In this document: positions 13,001 to 25,772 of the stretch, piece after piece
Numbering within the stretch: position 1 is the first letter of the stretch
Layout: every line of letters begins with the position of its first letter
Source: Ophiodon elongatus
Taxonomy: Eukaryota > Chordata > Actinopteri > Perciformes > Hexagrammidae
NCBI GenBank assembly: GCA_016806645.1
Contig: JACSYO010000469.1
Coordinates: forward strand, 2,358,501-2,422,500
DNA length: 64,000 bases
Direction: 5' to 3'
Position numbers and translations under genes: made by a program
The notes under the pieces: model-generated
What the model was told of the DNA's origin: nothing
The model's input: only the letters and a program-made list of their open reading frames with translations
Database searches by the model: none

Positions 13001-15289
13001 GACTCAGAAATGATCCTCCTTCAAGACAAAATCTGTGAATAAATGTGAAAATTACTTGTTGGCATTGCATTTAGAATAAAAAAATATTTAAAAAACATTA
13101 AGGAGAGAATAACAGTGATAAAGTCTGATGAATTTAAATGAGTAACTTAGAAAAGTCATTTCATGACTTACAGTTTTAATTGATTTTTTTTCTCCCAGGG
13201 TAAATCTTGAACTATACTCTATTATACATATGTAGCCCACCTATATTGTGTTACTTATCAAGCATATTTGTAGAATAGTTTGCAAATATAGAGCAGGTCA
13301 GGTTTACAAGATCAACTTTGTTGTTGATGTAGTTCGAGTTGGTGCCAGAGGAGAGAATCTAGGAAACAGCTTAGAGATGTCTAAAGTGTTATTATAACAT
13401 ACTGCATCTCCATCATTATTGATTACATCCAGCGCCACGTTTATCAAGTAATGTCTCTGCTGGGTATTTCAGCGGAGTTAAGCCATTCTTTAAAAGAGTG
13501 GATGGGGTGTTTTTCCAACATGCTTTGGGCAAAAGGAAAAGTAATATTAATAGTTAAATCAAGAATATTAGTTGGGACTTTCATTAGAAAACAGAGTAAT
13601 TGCCAGTCTGTCAAAGCACTAAGATAACACACCCACACTCATATGCATAACTGTATGCACTAGAGTTTCTAGTCCACCTGACTTGCGTATCTTTCCACAG
13701 CAGGAGGAAACAGGCATGGAGCTGTTGGTTACAGTTTACTAATTCTTGGCACACTCAGATACCTGTGAATCCATTAGAACTCCCGCACAACTGTAAACAA
13801 TTGCAAGGCGTGATCTAACAGTCCCCGGCACTGCCTCACGACAGCATCGTCACCCTTTCTTCTCTGTGTCTCTCTGCCTCCCTCTCTCCTCAATGGCAAT
13901 GTCAAAATGGCAAAGCCCTCCAATCACATTACTGTATACCCAGGAACATTTAAATGCTAATGTTATAAGCTCACATGCCTAATATGATAAGCTGACAAGC
14001 TTATTATAAGCTCTGAAGTTTTAAGAGTTTCTTCCATTAGTTATCACAGGAGGCATTAAATTGCATCGCTGCACAGTGCCAGAAGGTATGGAGTTAAATT
14101 CCCCTGCAGAAGAGATTATTTTGGCTGGCTCCTGACAGGACTATACAGTGGCAGGATTGTACATGATGGTTTGTCAAGAGACGGGGAGATGCACAGGGAG
14201 TGGAGAGCAAGTGGTTTGAGCTAGATGCGTCTGTGTGTGCGAATGTGTGTCTTATCTACTAGTTTGCTCAGTATATATGGCTGTATAGAGGATAGTTTAT
14301 CCGATAGAGAGCTGCATTTCTGTCATCCTTGCACTCCCTCTGTCCTGATAACCTATAAAGCAACAGACAGCAGTCATGCTCATGACAGTATACAATTATG
14401 CCATGTGGATCACAAAACTAACAACACTTTCTCCGCACTACTGATTCATGTCTTTTTTTAAGAATATATCTTTTTTTATGTTGGATGAAAGATAAGGACA
14501 GGCAAACTCCACATTATTAACTCGGATCAATCTGCAGAATTTTATCACAAAGTACCACATTTTAAGATTAGTTAAAAAAACAAAAACATTGCTGTCATAT
14601 GTGTTATGGAAGTGGCTCTTGAGCTCCCATAGATACTCCTCAAGATTAGGGTTTCATGGGATTTTAAAACCTGAAATATTTTTTTTTCTTTTAGAATTCA
14701 AAATAAAATCCAGGTGAAATCCAATCCTTGAAGAATCTCATAGGACATCCGACATACCCAGCAGTCTCAATAGTCTAGTATTTCCCTACTGACTTCCAAA
14801 AGAATAAAACAACAGATGGTGGAACTTATATGGTGTGTCAAAGGAAAAAACAACACTTCCTTAGACAAGTATATGAAAATTGACATTGACTTACTGTTGT
14901 TCCTTAAATGTCCTTGATGAGCTACTATAATGGTTTATGTTTGCTTCTTCCTGAATGTCCATTTGTTCTTGGAACGGTGTGAAAGCACATTGAAAACCAC
15001 TAAAATCTAGAGTCAGATTTCTTGGATGGGCAAACATACTTGTACAATAAAGCTGATTCAGGTAATACGTGTCAGCTCACATCAGCAATATCGTGATCCA
15101 ATAGATGGCAACACAGTGCAGATTATTGTCTGTCCACAGCCTTTCTAGCAGTGACAATTTATTTTGATATCCACAAAATCCAGAACAATTTGCAAAGTCT
15201 ATGAGATCTCAAGAGGAAACCTTGTAATTTCCTATGATTCAATTGAGTCATTTACATTCGGGGTATTTACATTTTAATCAGGTCCTCTG

Positions 15290-15610
15290 TTCAGCAGCAG
15301 TCCCATTGATTAACCTTATCATTGGATGATATACTTCAGACACATTATGAAAGACGTGATGCAAACAACCGGCATGGGCCTTGCTCCATGAACATTCGCC
15401 GGTCTCAATTAGTCAGTGATACTGCATCTGAGTAACAGCTGGCAGCTTCTGCCTGTCTAATCTCTCACTGCAGCTGTGCTGGAACAGGCAACATGCTAGC
15501 CTAATTAGCCATGCTGTCTCCATGGGAAAATGAAGCCTTGGGGTCCTAGATCAATGTTGCTGTCCCTTATTCACTCTCATCATCCGCCATGCATAAACAG
15601 AAACGCTCAG
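15290..15610. other. Candidate conserved noncoding (enhancer-like) block
   Basis: A non-repetitive block containing the homeodomain-type palindrome CTAATTAG (15501-15508), a GCAGCTG E-box nearby and an ATGCATAA site (about 15590). This site mix is common in vertebrate developmental enhancers. No coding potential is seen. The call is inference from motif content; there is no comparative evidence in hand. Confidence 0.25.
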
Positions 15611-15878
15611 AGCCCCTCTCACTGAAAAATAAAATAAAAATCCATTGTTGTCACTGCAATGTTTTTTTTTTTTACCCTCAGTGAGGGACTGTCACCGTTG
15701 TGTTTCTCTGATAGCGCAAAGAGATATTTAGATATGTGACAAAATTAGACACATACGTCTCCCTTCAGTGGCGCACTCATGTCAATTTTCTGTGTCGCTA
15801 CAGAAGTGATTTTAAATTGGTTGGACTAGATTACTTTTCATCAGGTTTTCAACAGCACCAACACCAAACACACACTGG

Positions 15879-15910
15879 ATATATATATATATATATTTGT
15901 GTATATATAT

Positions 15911-15964
<54 letters not shown>

Positions 15965-15974
15965 GTATATATAC
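15879..15974. repeat. Long (TA)n microsatellite
   Basis: About 96 bases of nearly pure TA, with the motif TTTGTGTATATATA at both ends of the main run. A tyrosine/isoleucine frame read through it on the minus strand is an artefact. Such tracts are self-complementary and can extrude cruciforms. Confidence 0.95.
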
Positions 15975-17499
15975 AGTTGACCAACTGAAGCAGTTCAAGG
16001 TTTCTATGTTAAACATTTTTTTAATTTTTTTACACTGTAGTTGAGGAAGCAGGAATGGGTCATTTGGTTTTGCAGTCAGTATTGGCAATCCTGGTTTGAC
16101 ACTTGTTAGACTAGTTTGTTGTTATCATCTCAAGTATTGGAGAAGAGACTAATAAGGCCAAGGATTTAACAGCGTGCTTTACAACAGAGCAACTTGAAAA
16201 TGATTCACCCTTTTTGCTCTATACTTATAGACTGCAGCAGCAGTGTCCAATGTTCAGAACGAAGTTGAACTGAAAATAACCTCACACATATAAAGCAATT
16301 TTTTGCATTCTACACCTACTTACAAAGTGGGTGCGAAATTAAGATATAACAGGTGATCGTTCTGCATGTTTTGGTCTAAGGCGCTAGAAAATACATCAGA
16401 CCTAGAAATTGCAGCATTATATTATACTGTACATGTCATGTACATGTCATATGAATTAACACATTTTTGGCACATTGATGGCAGCCTAAGTGTCAAACTG
16501 ATAAACTCTCATTTCCTGTTCCTTATTTAGGGAACGCTCAGGTAACACTGAATATATGATTTTTTTGTGATCACTCTTGAGAGAAAATAGCTAAATGAAT
16601 CTTTAACAAACGATGGCTACCAAGTTTGTCGTACAGTGAAAATGTTTTCACTATTCAGTTTGTTTATAGTCTTTAAATTGAAACAAATATATTGTGTTTT
16701 TCCCCATAGAGTAAATCCAATTGGAGAAGTGCATTTAGGGCAATGCCTGCAGACAAAAAAAGAGAATGGATTTTACATTACTTTGCAAGAGTCATTGTAA
16801 AATATTGTAGTGTTTTTTTATTCATAACATCCGGCAATTCCAACTTGCTGACTCTGAAGCTATTGCTTCAGGGATTTCAGGAAGTTTTACTTCCTTTAAC
16901 GGTTTTCAGGCTGTTTTGTTTGATGTGGAGATTCATGGTGTCATTGCTACGACCCCTGTTTGCTGTAACACCACCCCCCTCCTCCATCCCTGCTCAGCAG
17001 GGCCCAGCGTGGGTCACAAACCTGTAATAAACAGGAGGGGCCAAGGCTCGATTTGGGAAAAATGGGCACTTTCCGCGGCATCTGAAAACGTCTAGAGTAA
17101 TGCACTAAATTATTGGGGTCACTGACTCCACCCGTTCTGTTGATTTGTCTGTGGACACAGAAGGCTCACACTGACATTGAAGGACATTTTTCTACCACCA
17201 AGGACTGTAAATTAAGAGACATGCCTGCACCAGAGCAGCTTATGTGAGGCAACATGATTGAAGTGTTGCACTATAGAACACCCTTGCTGATGCAAAACAC
17301 ACAAACACAACTCTTGCGAGGGTGTAAGGTTAAAAGTGTAGTGTGTATGTGTTAATACGACAGTGTCATTTCTATACTAACGATAACAAATAGATTTGTT
17401 AAGTGCTCAGTCAGATGAGCTACAGAGTATATCTGTCATTTAACCAAAAACATACACACACAAAGCACCAGGAGTGTATTTTTAAACATCCGACTTCCA

Positions 17500-17690
17500 C
17501 AGAGTTGCACAATTGCAGCTAATCAGCCTAATGAGCCAAAGATTGCAGCAGTAATCAGGCGTCATTAGGTTTATGAGTATTTATTATCTGTGGCACGGAA
17601 ATAATAAAGAAGAGCACCTCTTGTTGATGGCACACAAAGGAGAGAAGCCCTGCAATCTGTTTATTAATGGGGCTATGTCACCTGGCCACC
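17500..17690. other. Candidate conserved noncoding block
   Basis: Unique sequence dense in AATCAG, CTAATGAG, CATTAGG and TTTATTA sites, with no open frame of note. It reads like vertebrate regulatory DNA. The only basis is motif density. Confidence 0.22.
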
Positions 17691-18277
17691 ACAACTCAAC
17701 AGGCTTGGTCATCCATCAACGCTGAGCCTTGACACACAGAAGATAGATGTACTTCCCTGTTCTGACCTGAATGTTAGACATTTCAAAGCTGGCACAAAGA
17801 GCCACACATAGTTCAGGGTATCGTGTAGGTGGCCTCGGGCAGAGCTGTCCCCCTTGTTTCCCTCCTTGTTGTATGTCTATGTGGATGTGTGCGTGTCCAC
17901 GTCTGTGGCAGAGAAACACAGCGTATGCAAGTGTGGAGAGTCGATTTGTTTGCCTCCAATTCCAACCGTGCCTCATCTTGTTTCCCTGTGAGCAATGTTT
18001 CATGCTGGTTCCAGCCAGTTTGGGTGACTAGGGATGAAGTCTCCATGCAGGTCTCCTCCATGTTTCTCCCTTTTATTTTAGCTGCTTGCAAGTGATGTCA
18101 TGCTTGTTAGGAATCAAATTACATACATACTGAAACAGGCCACCCAGTCGATCTCACATGCTTTCTGTTTAAAAGCTTCTTTTTTTTTTCATTTTCAGGT
18201 TAAAATTGGATTTAGAACTATATTTTCTTATTTTCAAATGTTTTTACCTTCTTTACTGGAAATATTGGAAAAATCAG

Positions 18278-18360
18278 AGAGTGTGAGAGTGTATGTGTGT
18301 GTGAGATAGAAAGCGAGAGAGCTAGAGACAGAGAGACTTGGGGGGGAAAAAAAGATGGAT
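18278..18360. repeat. GT/GA-rich low-complexity run
   Basis: Alternating GTGTGAGA, TGTGTGTG and GAGAGA words followed by a G/A homopolymeric patch. Simple-sequence DNA. Confidence 0.8.
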
Positions 18361-19310
18361 TTGTGAGACGTGTCAATGTGTGTGAAATACAACCTGCACA
18401 TTGCTTGTATCCTCTGATTCCTCTTGGGACAGCAGTACACAGAGATTAGAGGGGATATTGTTAGAGAGCAGTTTTATCTGTGCCTGTTATGTGCTCTACT
18501 GTGGCACTTGGATTAGTGTCCTGTGCATCTCCTTAACACACAGAGAAGCTGACACGGTCAAGCTCTATTTAGGAAAATGTGATTGTTTCACTGTATATTT
18601 GTTGTCATTGTTGTTACTCTATTCAATGTCTCTTGACTGAAGTACACCCTTACCACAGAAAGATAGCTTACGAGAGGTTGAGAGTCATTTCACTACAGAC
18701 AGAACATAAACAAAACAAAAAATGAAATGCTAAATAAATTCACTCTTTGCCAATGCTTGGTGTTCAGGCAGCAATTTAACAGTTATACTATGTAAGGCGG
18801 AATTTAACTTTAGTAATTGTTGATTAATACAACTTGTACATCACTTCTTCACCCCACCAGATCAGTGTTTATGGGCAAAGCGGTCCCGCTCCCATAGCCA
18901 CAGATCTAGCTCACTCTATCTGAAAACAGTCTTACATTAGCCAAGAGCTATTTCACAGGGACAGCCAAGCAGAAAAATAATTCAAAGGTTTGCTTATCAA
19001 GAAAGCCAGTATGAAAGTTCAACAAATGATTATTCCAGAGTCAATGTTCACATAACTGGTGGTCTGAAATGGGAATGGATGTCAGGCAGAGATTCTGATT
19101 CAGTGAATTAATTATCAGAACCAGCTGGGGAGGATGGGGGTTGGAGGCCGCAGACACCGCGGCTATCGCCTCACAGGACCTTCATATGTGACAACACAAA
19201 CATAATCAGTCTGGGCGGATGATTGGTGAAAACTATTCCCTCCTTGGTTTGCCACATGCGAGTAAATTGGTGTCTCACTTCATGTGCACACTGTCTTATG
19301 TATATATATA

Positions 19311-20213
19311 TATACACACACTCACCGTTTGAGATGATTTGAGCTTTGTGATATGTTGTGTTATCCTGCTGGAAGTAGCCACCAGAAGATGGGTACACTG
19401 CGGTCATAAAGGGATGGACATGGTCAGCAACAATACTTAGGTAGGCCGTGGCGTTTACACGATGCTCAATTGTTACTAAGGGGCCCAAAGTGTGCCAAGA
19501 AAATATCCCCCACACCATTACACCACCACAGCAGCCTGTTCAGCAGCCTGAACCGTTGATACAAGGCAGGATGGATCCATGCTTTCATGTTGTTAACGCC
19601 AAATTCTGACCCTACCATCTGACTGTCGCAGCTGAAATCGAGACTCATCAGACCAGGCAACACTTTTCCAATCTTCCATTGTCCAATTTTGGTGAGCTTG
19701 TGCGAATTGTAGCCTCAGTTTCCTGTTCTTAACTGACAGGAGTGGCACCCAGTGTGGTCTTCTGCTGCTTCAAGGTTTGACATGTTGTGCGATCAGAGAT
19801 GGTATTCTTCATACCTTGGTGGTAACGAGTGGTTATTTGCCCAGTCTCTTCTGACCTCTGACACCAACAAGGCATTTTCGTCCACACAACTGCCGCTCAC
19901 TGGATATTTTCTCTTTTTCAGACCATTCTCTGTAAACCCTAGAGATGGTTGTGCGTGAAAATCCCTGTAGATCAGCAGTTTTTGAAATACTCAGACCAGC
20001 CCATCTGGCACCAACAATCATGCCACGTTCAAAGTCACTTAAATCCCTTTTCTTCCCCATTCTGATGCTCGGTTTGAACTTCAGCAAGTTGTCTTCAATA
20101 CATCCAGATGCCTAAATGCTTTGAGTTGCTGCCATGTGATTGGCTGAGATTAGCTATTTGTGTTAACAAGCAAGTGGTGCGTGCCAGGTGTGCCTAATGA
20201 AGGTGAGTGTATA
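19311..20213 (-). mobile_element. Internally deleted Tc1-like DNA transposon
   Basis: The right end reads GGTGAGTGTATA (20202-20213) after GCCTAATGAA. The left end reads TATACACACACTCACC (19311-19326), which mirrors the right tip and sits at a TA run, as expected for TA target sites. Between them lies a minus-strand Tc1-family transposase. The coding match stops abruptly beside the left tip, so only about 16 bases of left terminal repeat remain, joined directly to the middle of the transposase. The element is about 0.9 kb against the usual 1.2-1.6 kb. This suggests deletion of the left arm including the C-terminal coding part, though the left tip could also be chance similarity within the TA/CA run. 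Confidence 0.85.
19326..20087 (-). pseudogene. Tc1-like transposase, broken
   Basis: This is a cut-and-paste transposase that would bind the terminal repeats and insert at TA. The N-terminal helix-turn-helix region is clear (SDFERGMIVGA, then GFSRTTISRVYREW, about 20087-19900). Next comes a stop and loss of about a dozen codons plus a frameshift near 19833. The frame resumes with the SRRPHWVPLL region, WSDESRFQLR with the first catalytic Asp, an in-frame TAA after RIWR (near 19590), MVWGIFSWHTLGPL, and YFQQDN with the second Asp. Homology ends at QIIS near 19326, so the third acidic catalytic residue and the C-terminus are missing. With at least three kinds of damage this copy cannot make active enzyme. 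Family identity is certain by motif order; the exact subfamily is not assigned. Confidence 0.93.
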
Positions 20214-20564
20214 TTAGAAACAATATTGAACTGAACCATTTCATCTGGAAGAAAAATTAAAAACAGGTACATCTTTGCATATTCCAAAGAGGCTGTTCAT
20301 TCTGGCATGTTGCATGTATTTTCATATCAAGACATAAAATATTTTTTTTCCAGTCCTTGCCCAGTCTATTAGCGAATTGTGTCAAGGCAAGTTTTTCTCA
20401 TTTCCATTCCACTAATCCATTCATCACAAAGAAAAATGCATGAACCCATTGGTAATTAGGTGTTCTACTAAATGTCTTGAAACTGCCGCGGTGGGAATCA
20501 ACAGTCATAGTCTTCAAAACCAATGTTCCTCTGAGATATGTGAAAATCTATCCAGTGTGTTGGA

Positions 20565-20735
20565 TCAGGTCAAGATCATTTTTTAGCCCTGGCCGTTTGG
20601 GTGGTCAGTCTGCCAATTTGATCCAGGCTGAAATATCTCAAAAAGTACTCGATGGATTGCCATTCAATTTAGTGCAGGCATTCATGGTGCCCAGAAGATG
20701 AATCCTGCTATCTTTGGTAATCCCCTGACTTTTCC
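20565..20735 (+). repeat. Short dispersed teleost repeat (GATGGATTGCCA family)
   Basis: The wording AAATATCTCAAAAAGTA, CGATGGATTGCCATTCAA, TTTAGTGCAGGCATTCATGG, CCCAGAAGATGAATCCT and AATCCCCTGACTTTTCC matches a motif chain I recognise as highly repeated in percomorph genomes. The autonomous parent and the class are not known to me. Confidence 0.6.
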
Positions 20736-21094
20736 TATTTTTTATCTGTGCCTGTTACAGTATGTGTGTGTGTCGACGTCATAAATTTCATGGATAACTT
20801 GATTTGCATAAATGATTCTTCATTGGCCTCATAATAGTAATTTCTGCACCTATACTGTTATGGTAACTTAACGCTACACAATGCATCATCTAACGTTGAT
20901 ATTCGGCCATTTTTTACGATCTGTTTACCTTAATGGCCATGTACGAGTGAGAACATTTTGAATATTGTGTAACTAACGTTACAATCTGTAAAATCGTTTA
21001 CATTGTTTCCCTTGCCTCACAGTGATGCAAAAATATATTTGATTATCTCAACTGCATATTATTCCAGTGATGAAACTACTCCATGACAAAACCA

Positions 21095-21325
21095 TAAGTT
21101 TTACATCAAGTACTTAAATAAAAAATACTGACTCTTCACTGCAGGGAATGAGGTGGAATGACATTTAATGGTGTAAAACTAAAGTCTTCTTACTTCTTAC
21201 CTTTCTAACCACAGTATAATAATATTCTGTTACAAGTAACATTGCTTTGAAATTCTTACTTGAAGAAATATAAGAAAGATATTAGAATTAAAATATACTT
21301 AAAGCATCAAAATACATTTTGATCT
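21095..21325 (+). repeat. Teleost dispersed repeat (AAGTAAAAGTAC family), diverged
   Basis: CAAGTACTTAAATAAAAAA, TTACAAGTAACATTGC, TTCTTACTTGAAG, ACTTAAAGCATCAAAA and ATACATTTTGA follow the order of the common fish repeat built of TTACAAGTAAAAGTCCTGCA, CTTACTTAAGTAAAAGTAC and ACTTAAAGTATCAAAAGTA. The same family recurs near 34 kb in the same orientation. It is probably a non-autonomous element. Confidence 0.5.
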
Positions 21326-22499
21326 GTAGGTTCATTGAGGGTACTATATACCATCCGCTTGCCAAACAGGATATGAGGGAAGTTGATCATGGGGGATGGA
21401 GTGCCACAGGGGGCAGGAAGCTTGGAACTGTGGGGGGCGGCAATGGAAAAGGTTTTTTAATAACCATAAAAAAATATCCATAAAAGAAATTAAAGTACCA
21501 TGTTAGAAAAAGTTAGTTACCTTGGTTAATATGCAGTCTGATATTAAAGTGCTACTACATGGTTGCACAAAGCTGTTTAAATGTTAACTGCCACCCACCC
21601 AGGTCTACTGGCAGCTTTGTTGCCACACAGGATGGGAAACTCTAAACCCAATCTGTGAAAATACAAAGATCTGTAACAATACATGCTGTGCTTGCTACAA
21701 GTGAGAGGGTCGGATAAAACAAGACAAATATGACCAAAATCACTACAGTTCATATGAACTAAATTATTATTTAAAGCTAAAATTGTACCTATAGCATAGA
21801 CAGATACAATCAGCACCATGTCTTTAGCTTCGGCAGGTAGATACACATGTTAAGGACTAACATTGCACATCCAGATCTTCACTTTGTAAATGGGGATGTA
21901 GCTTGAAACATATAGTTTGAAGCCCCCTCTTTTTTTTAGTGGCTGACAAACCCCAGAGCTGTCTGCTGGTGTTATCGGCGCCGGAAGTCACAAGGCTACC
22001 TGACTTAAAATGCGAAAGTGAGCATGCATAAAGCTTATTATATGTGTTAATCGTCTCTTACTCTTACACACCTGTAAATATAATTATAATATATTTAATT
22101 ATATTTAAATTTTTCTTTTTTATATAAAATTTATGTCTCCATACAGTCGTGACATTTTAAGCTCAAGACATTGAGTACAACACACACATTTACAAAAAAA
22201 CAGGACATAATAAGGGACTTAACAAAGATTAACATCATGTAACATACTATTTAATTTTCCTATCTATCTTTATGTTACTGAGAGTGCAGCTATAGACAAA
22301 TCTCAGAAATGTTTCTGATCTGAATTGATTCCACCAACAGAAAACATGTTCATTTCAGGTAAAGAAAATAGGAGGGGGCAGAAACAGGATGAAGGGGCCC
22401 TGGGCCTGATGATGATAAATGTCACACTTTGAATCATATGTTTTTACTAAAATGATCTGACAGACCAAAAGGAAGATTTATGAGTCTGTGAGAAATATT

Positions 22500-22780
22500 T
22501 GTATTTTTTCTCCGGCTTCGCCATGGATGTGCCCTGGCACAGTCAGCACGAATTCAAACACAGCTGGCCTGCTCAGGGAAATTCATCTACCTTCATTAGG
22601 AATGCCAAAGTGACTCTGAAGATGCAATTCATTAATCCTCGGCAGTGAACAGTGTTCTTCATATTGTTATGGAAAATCAATGTGATTGAGCTGGAGGGCT
22701 GCCAGGGCGGGCTTCTGTTGAGGAGCTGTGGAACACAGCTCTAATGTATGCAGGCATCACCAGATCAAGGAAAAAAATCC
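22500..22780. other. Candidate conserved noncoding block
   Basis: Complex unique sequence with no low-complexity words and several ATTCATTAAT, CTTCATTAGG and GGAATGCC (TEAD-type) sites. No coding signal. Inference from composition and motifs only. Confidence 0.22.
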
Positions 22781-25671
22781 TTGAACACATCACACAATGT
22801 TAGCCTTACTTAACCACAGGGTCAGAATCATCTCAGAACAACAGTGTGTTCACAGTGCAGGTGGGTATCTGACAAAGTGTGAATGAGGATGATAGATGAT
22901 ATTGCACCAATTTGCTTCATCCTGCAGTTGGCTCTGTCGTGGATCTACAGGTCCTCAGCGCACCCACATGCAGCAAATGATCACGAGTGACAGGCCACAG
23001 CTGCCAGTAAACTGATGACGCAACCTTTCAAGTAAAGAATACTTGCATTCATTACTTGTTAAACAAACATTTTAAGCTATAATAAGCTATAAGAAAAACG
23101 AAAAAAGAAACAAGACCTTTCTTCATCACTATGGTGAGGTTTCAGTGGATAATGCTGTTGCATTATATTTTTTTTCATTTATTAATTAACTTCAGTTTAT
23201 ATGTCAGTGGGACGCCTATGGACTGAAGTTATTATGCTTCAGCCCCAGTTACTTTTTAATCCTTGAAGGGTTCTAAGATTAGAGGTGCAATGACCAAAGA
23301 AAGATAAAACTTATCATGGTATCAACTTTGACGGGTTTTGAAATAAATTGCAATTATTTACATATTGCACTAATAAAATCCATAAGTTCTGAGGCTTCTG
23401 AAGAGAGTATGACTTTTTAAATTATCCCTCACCATAAAGATTAGCAGTCAGGAAGAGCACATGCTTATCTGGAGGTCCAATTTGATTGAACTGCAGTACT
23501 AATATTGCCATTTGATGTTAAATAAAATATACAAAAACTAAAATTTACAAATCTCTAAATGTCAAGAGCTCAGGGAGCCCATGGGTGTTCTTTAGCTAAG
23601 TCTTGAGTCTGGAAAACATCAGTTTCAGATTCTGTTGCTGTTCCAAGATTATGTCGAGGATCATTTGAAGTATTTTCAGGGCCCACACTCCCTAACTGAT
23701 GCTGACAGAATCATTTCTTATTTTAAATAAAAAAAATTCAGAGCAGCATGTAGCGAATAGATACAACAACTTTATTTTACTTTCTCTCTTCAAAGAAGAT
23801 CTGGGCAAAGAGTTGGGTGGGGTGATGTGTTTTGGGAGAAGAATATTCTTGGGTTCATCGGAGCATTTGCTCAAACCACAAGGAAGAAAAGGATTCTTTA
23901 ATGGGAGAAGGTAGGGAATAGAGACTGGGGAATGTCATAATTTGGAGGAAGTAATTATATTTCTTAATCACCGTGTTGTGCTAAAATGATTATTGTTTTT
24001 GGTAAATATAGACAAGTGAGCTCATTTGTCTCTGTTTGTGTCAAATTAATTAGTGAGAATATGGAAGTTTGCCATATGAAATTACAAGTCACTTACCATT
24101 GCTAGAAATTAGCATTGTTCCGGAGGGAGTTGATGTATTTTAGGAAATTCAACCACCTATAGAAGTTTTTTTTATTAAATTCGATGTAGTCTGATAAAAG
24201 AAATAATAAGGAGCTTGCATTCATGGGACATCAAAGCTGGTCTCCATAACTGTTCTATGATTGATCATTTTGTGATGCTATTGTGCCATAATATGAAAAT
24301 AACAATGTTCACAATGGTTGGAGAGTGGTGGTGGTTAGCTAACAGTAATATTAATCAACTTTCCAAGTTGCACCTGTCCTGTTTGACAGTGCCAATACAA
24401 AGTCTGTCCAGAGCCAGAGCCAGCACACTGCCAGTGACAAGTTTCACACAGCTTTTTCCATTGTCACACATCAAAATCATCAGCATGAGCCCAGTAGCGT
24501 CAAACTACAGTTACTGACATGTTTTTCATATTCTGTAATGGCTGGTTCAAATAAAATCCAGGCTTCAGCAAAGCCTTCCACAACAACTGCTTGAGTTTTC
24601 TGTAATTCTATAATTTTAATTGCCTTCCACCTCTGCATGGGGTCAACAATGTGCAGAAGTGTGAGCTTGAATAATGGATTACAATGCCTGTCAAAAGTTT
24701 CACAATTTGAAAAGCAGAAACAATGTATTTTATAGTCATAGGCATAGGATGAGGCGTTAAGGCAGGTAAAATCTGCAGGAACAAGAGGTAAAAAACAATC
24801 ACAGTGATGGCTACAGTAGTTAAAGCAAGCTGGAATGTATTCACAGCCTGATCTAAAGTTAATTTACCTCAACCTTCAAACCTTTGTTTTCCAACTCCAC
24901 TGTTTCAATAGTAAAGTATTTTGCGTGGTAGTAGACAGTAACAGGGACAAGGGGACAATTTTCTCATCTGACCCATCACAGGAGAATATATTTTTTAGAC
25001 ACTTTCTACTCGCAGTCTCCCTTCCAGCCTCTGGCTGTGAGCTCCAATAACGGTTGTAACAAAGAGAGCCGCATAGGCGACTGCATTAAATAGATGGCTC
25101 GTCATCTACCATTACAAAAGCTAAAAAGGGGACTAGCGTGTAGTGACAAACCTGCAAAATGAACACATCTCCTAACCCATCTCCACAATCTTACCTTGAT
25201 GTTTCAGATACATTTATAACTACGTAATAATCAAATAATTTCACTGGCAATCGTGATATTCAACTTATTAAGCACCAAAGGATGTCAGCCTTTGCCCTGT
25301 TGGCATCGTATCACTGGCTACTTGTGTATGTTTAATTAGTGTTGAGAACTGACAGGCCCACTGCTCCAAGTTCCTTGATGTTCGCTGGTTGCCTTTGGCA
25401 CCACTGACCACATAATCATTGCTGGGCACATCAGGGACAGGGCTTGATTTTCAAAGCCTTTCGCTCCACTGATTCGCTGTGCATCCATGAGATTGATCAC
25501 AGTGGTTTATCTGTGGCAACATGTGCTTCATCCCTTCAGATTTGGGAGGTGGTTGCCTGAAGGGGTTGTGTCCTTGCTCCAGCTCTGGCTGAGGCACCAC
25601 ACGAGCTGGGAGGGGGAGGGATACTATGACGGCAATATAGCCACGGCCCATCAGAAGTAGCCTGTGGCCCC

Positions 25672-25772
25672 CTTGTGATTAAAGCAGCGAGAGGCAGAAA
25701 GAGGGACAGAGGGAGAGGAAGAATTGGAGAGATAAAGAGGGAGGAAGAGAGACAACGAAAGATACCATCAAC
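25672..25772. repeat. Polypurine (GA-rich) tract
   Basis: Roughly 100 bases almost entirely A and G (GAGAGGCAGAAAGAGGGAC, then GGAGAGGAAG, AAAGAGGGAGG and so on). Tracts like this can form triplex DNA. The serine/leucine-rich frame on the minus strand is an artefact. Confidence 0.8.

Larger units (their letters stand above)
7217..15878. other. Gene-free noncoding stretch
   Basis: No supported gene. It contains small features listed separately: a decayed repeat-like segment near 7.7 kb, a GAA run at 8.66 kb, and conserved-looking blocks at 9.7-10.05 kb and 15.3-15.6 kb. The remainder shows no tandem or dispersed repeat I can name. Confidence 0.55.
15975..19305. other. Gene-free noncoding stretch
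   Basis: No supported gene. There are overlapping open frames on both strands at 17.7-18.1 kb (up to 95 codons), which is typical of chance in a locally GC-richer patch. It includes a tandem TGTACATGTCA pair (about 16431-16453) and a GT/GA low-complexity run near 18.3 kb. Confidence 0.55.

Noticed and set aside
15849..16088. Tyr/Ile-repeat protein
   Set aside because: Direct readout of the TA microsatellite.
17716..18095. Overlapping 86-95 codon frames on both strands
   Set aside because: Five frames overlap in one GC-richer patch with no known motif, which points to chance.
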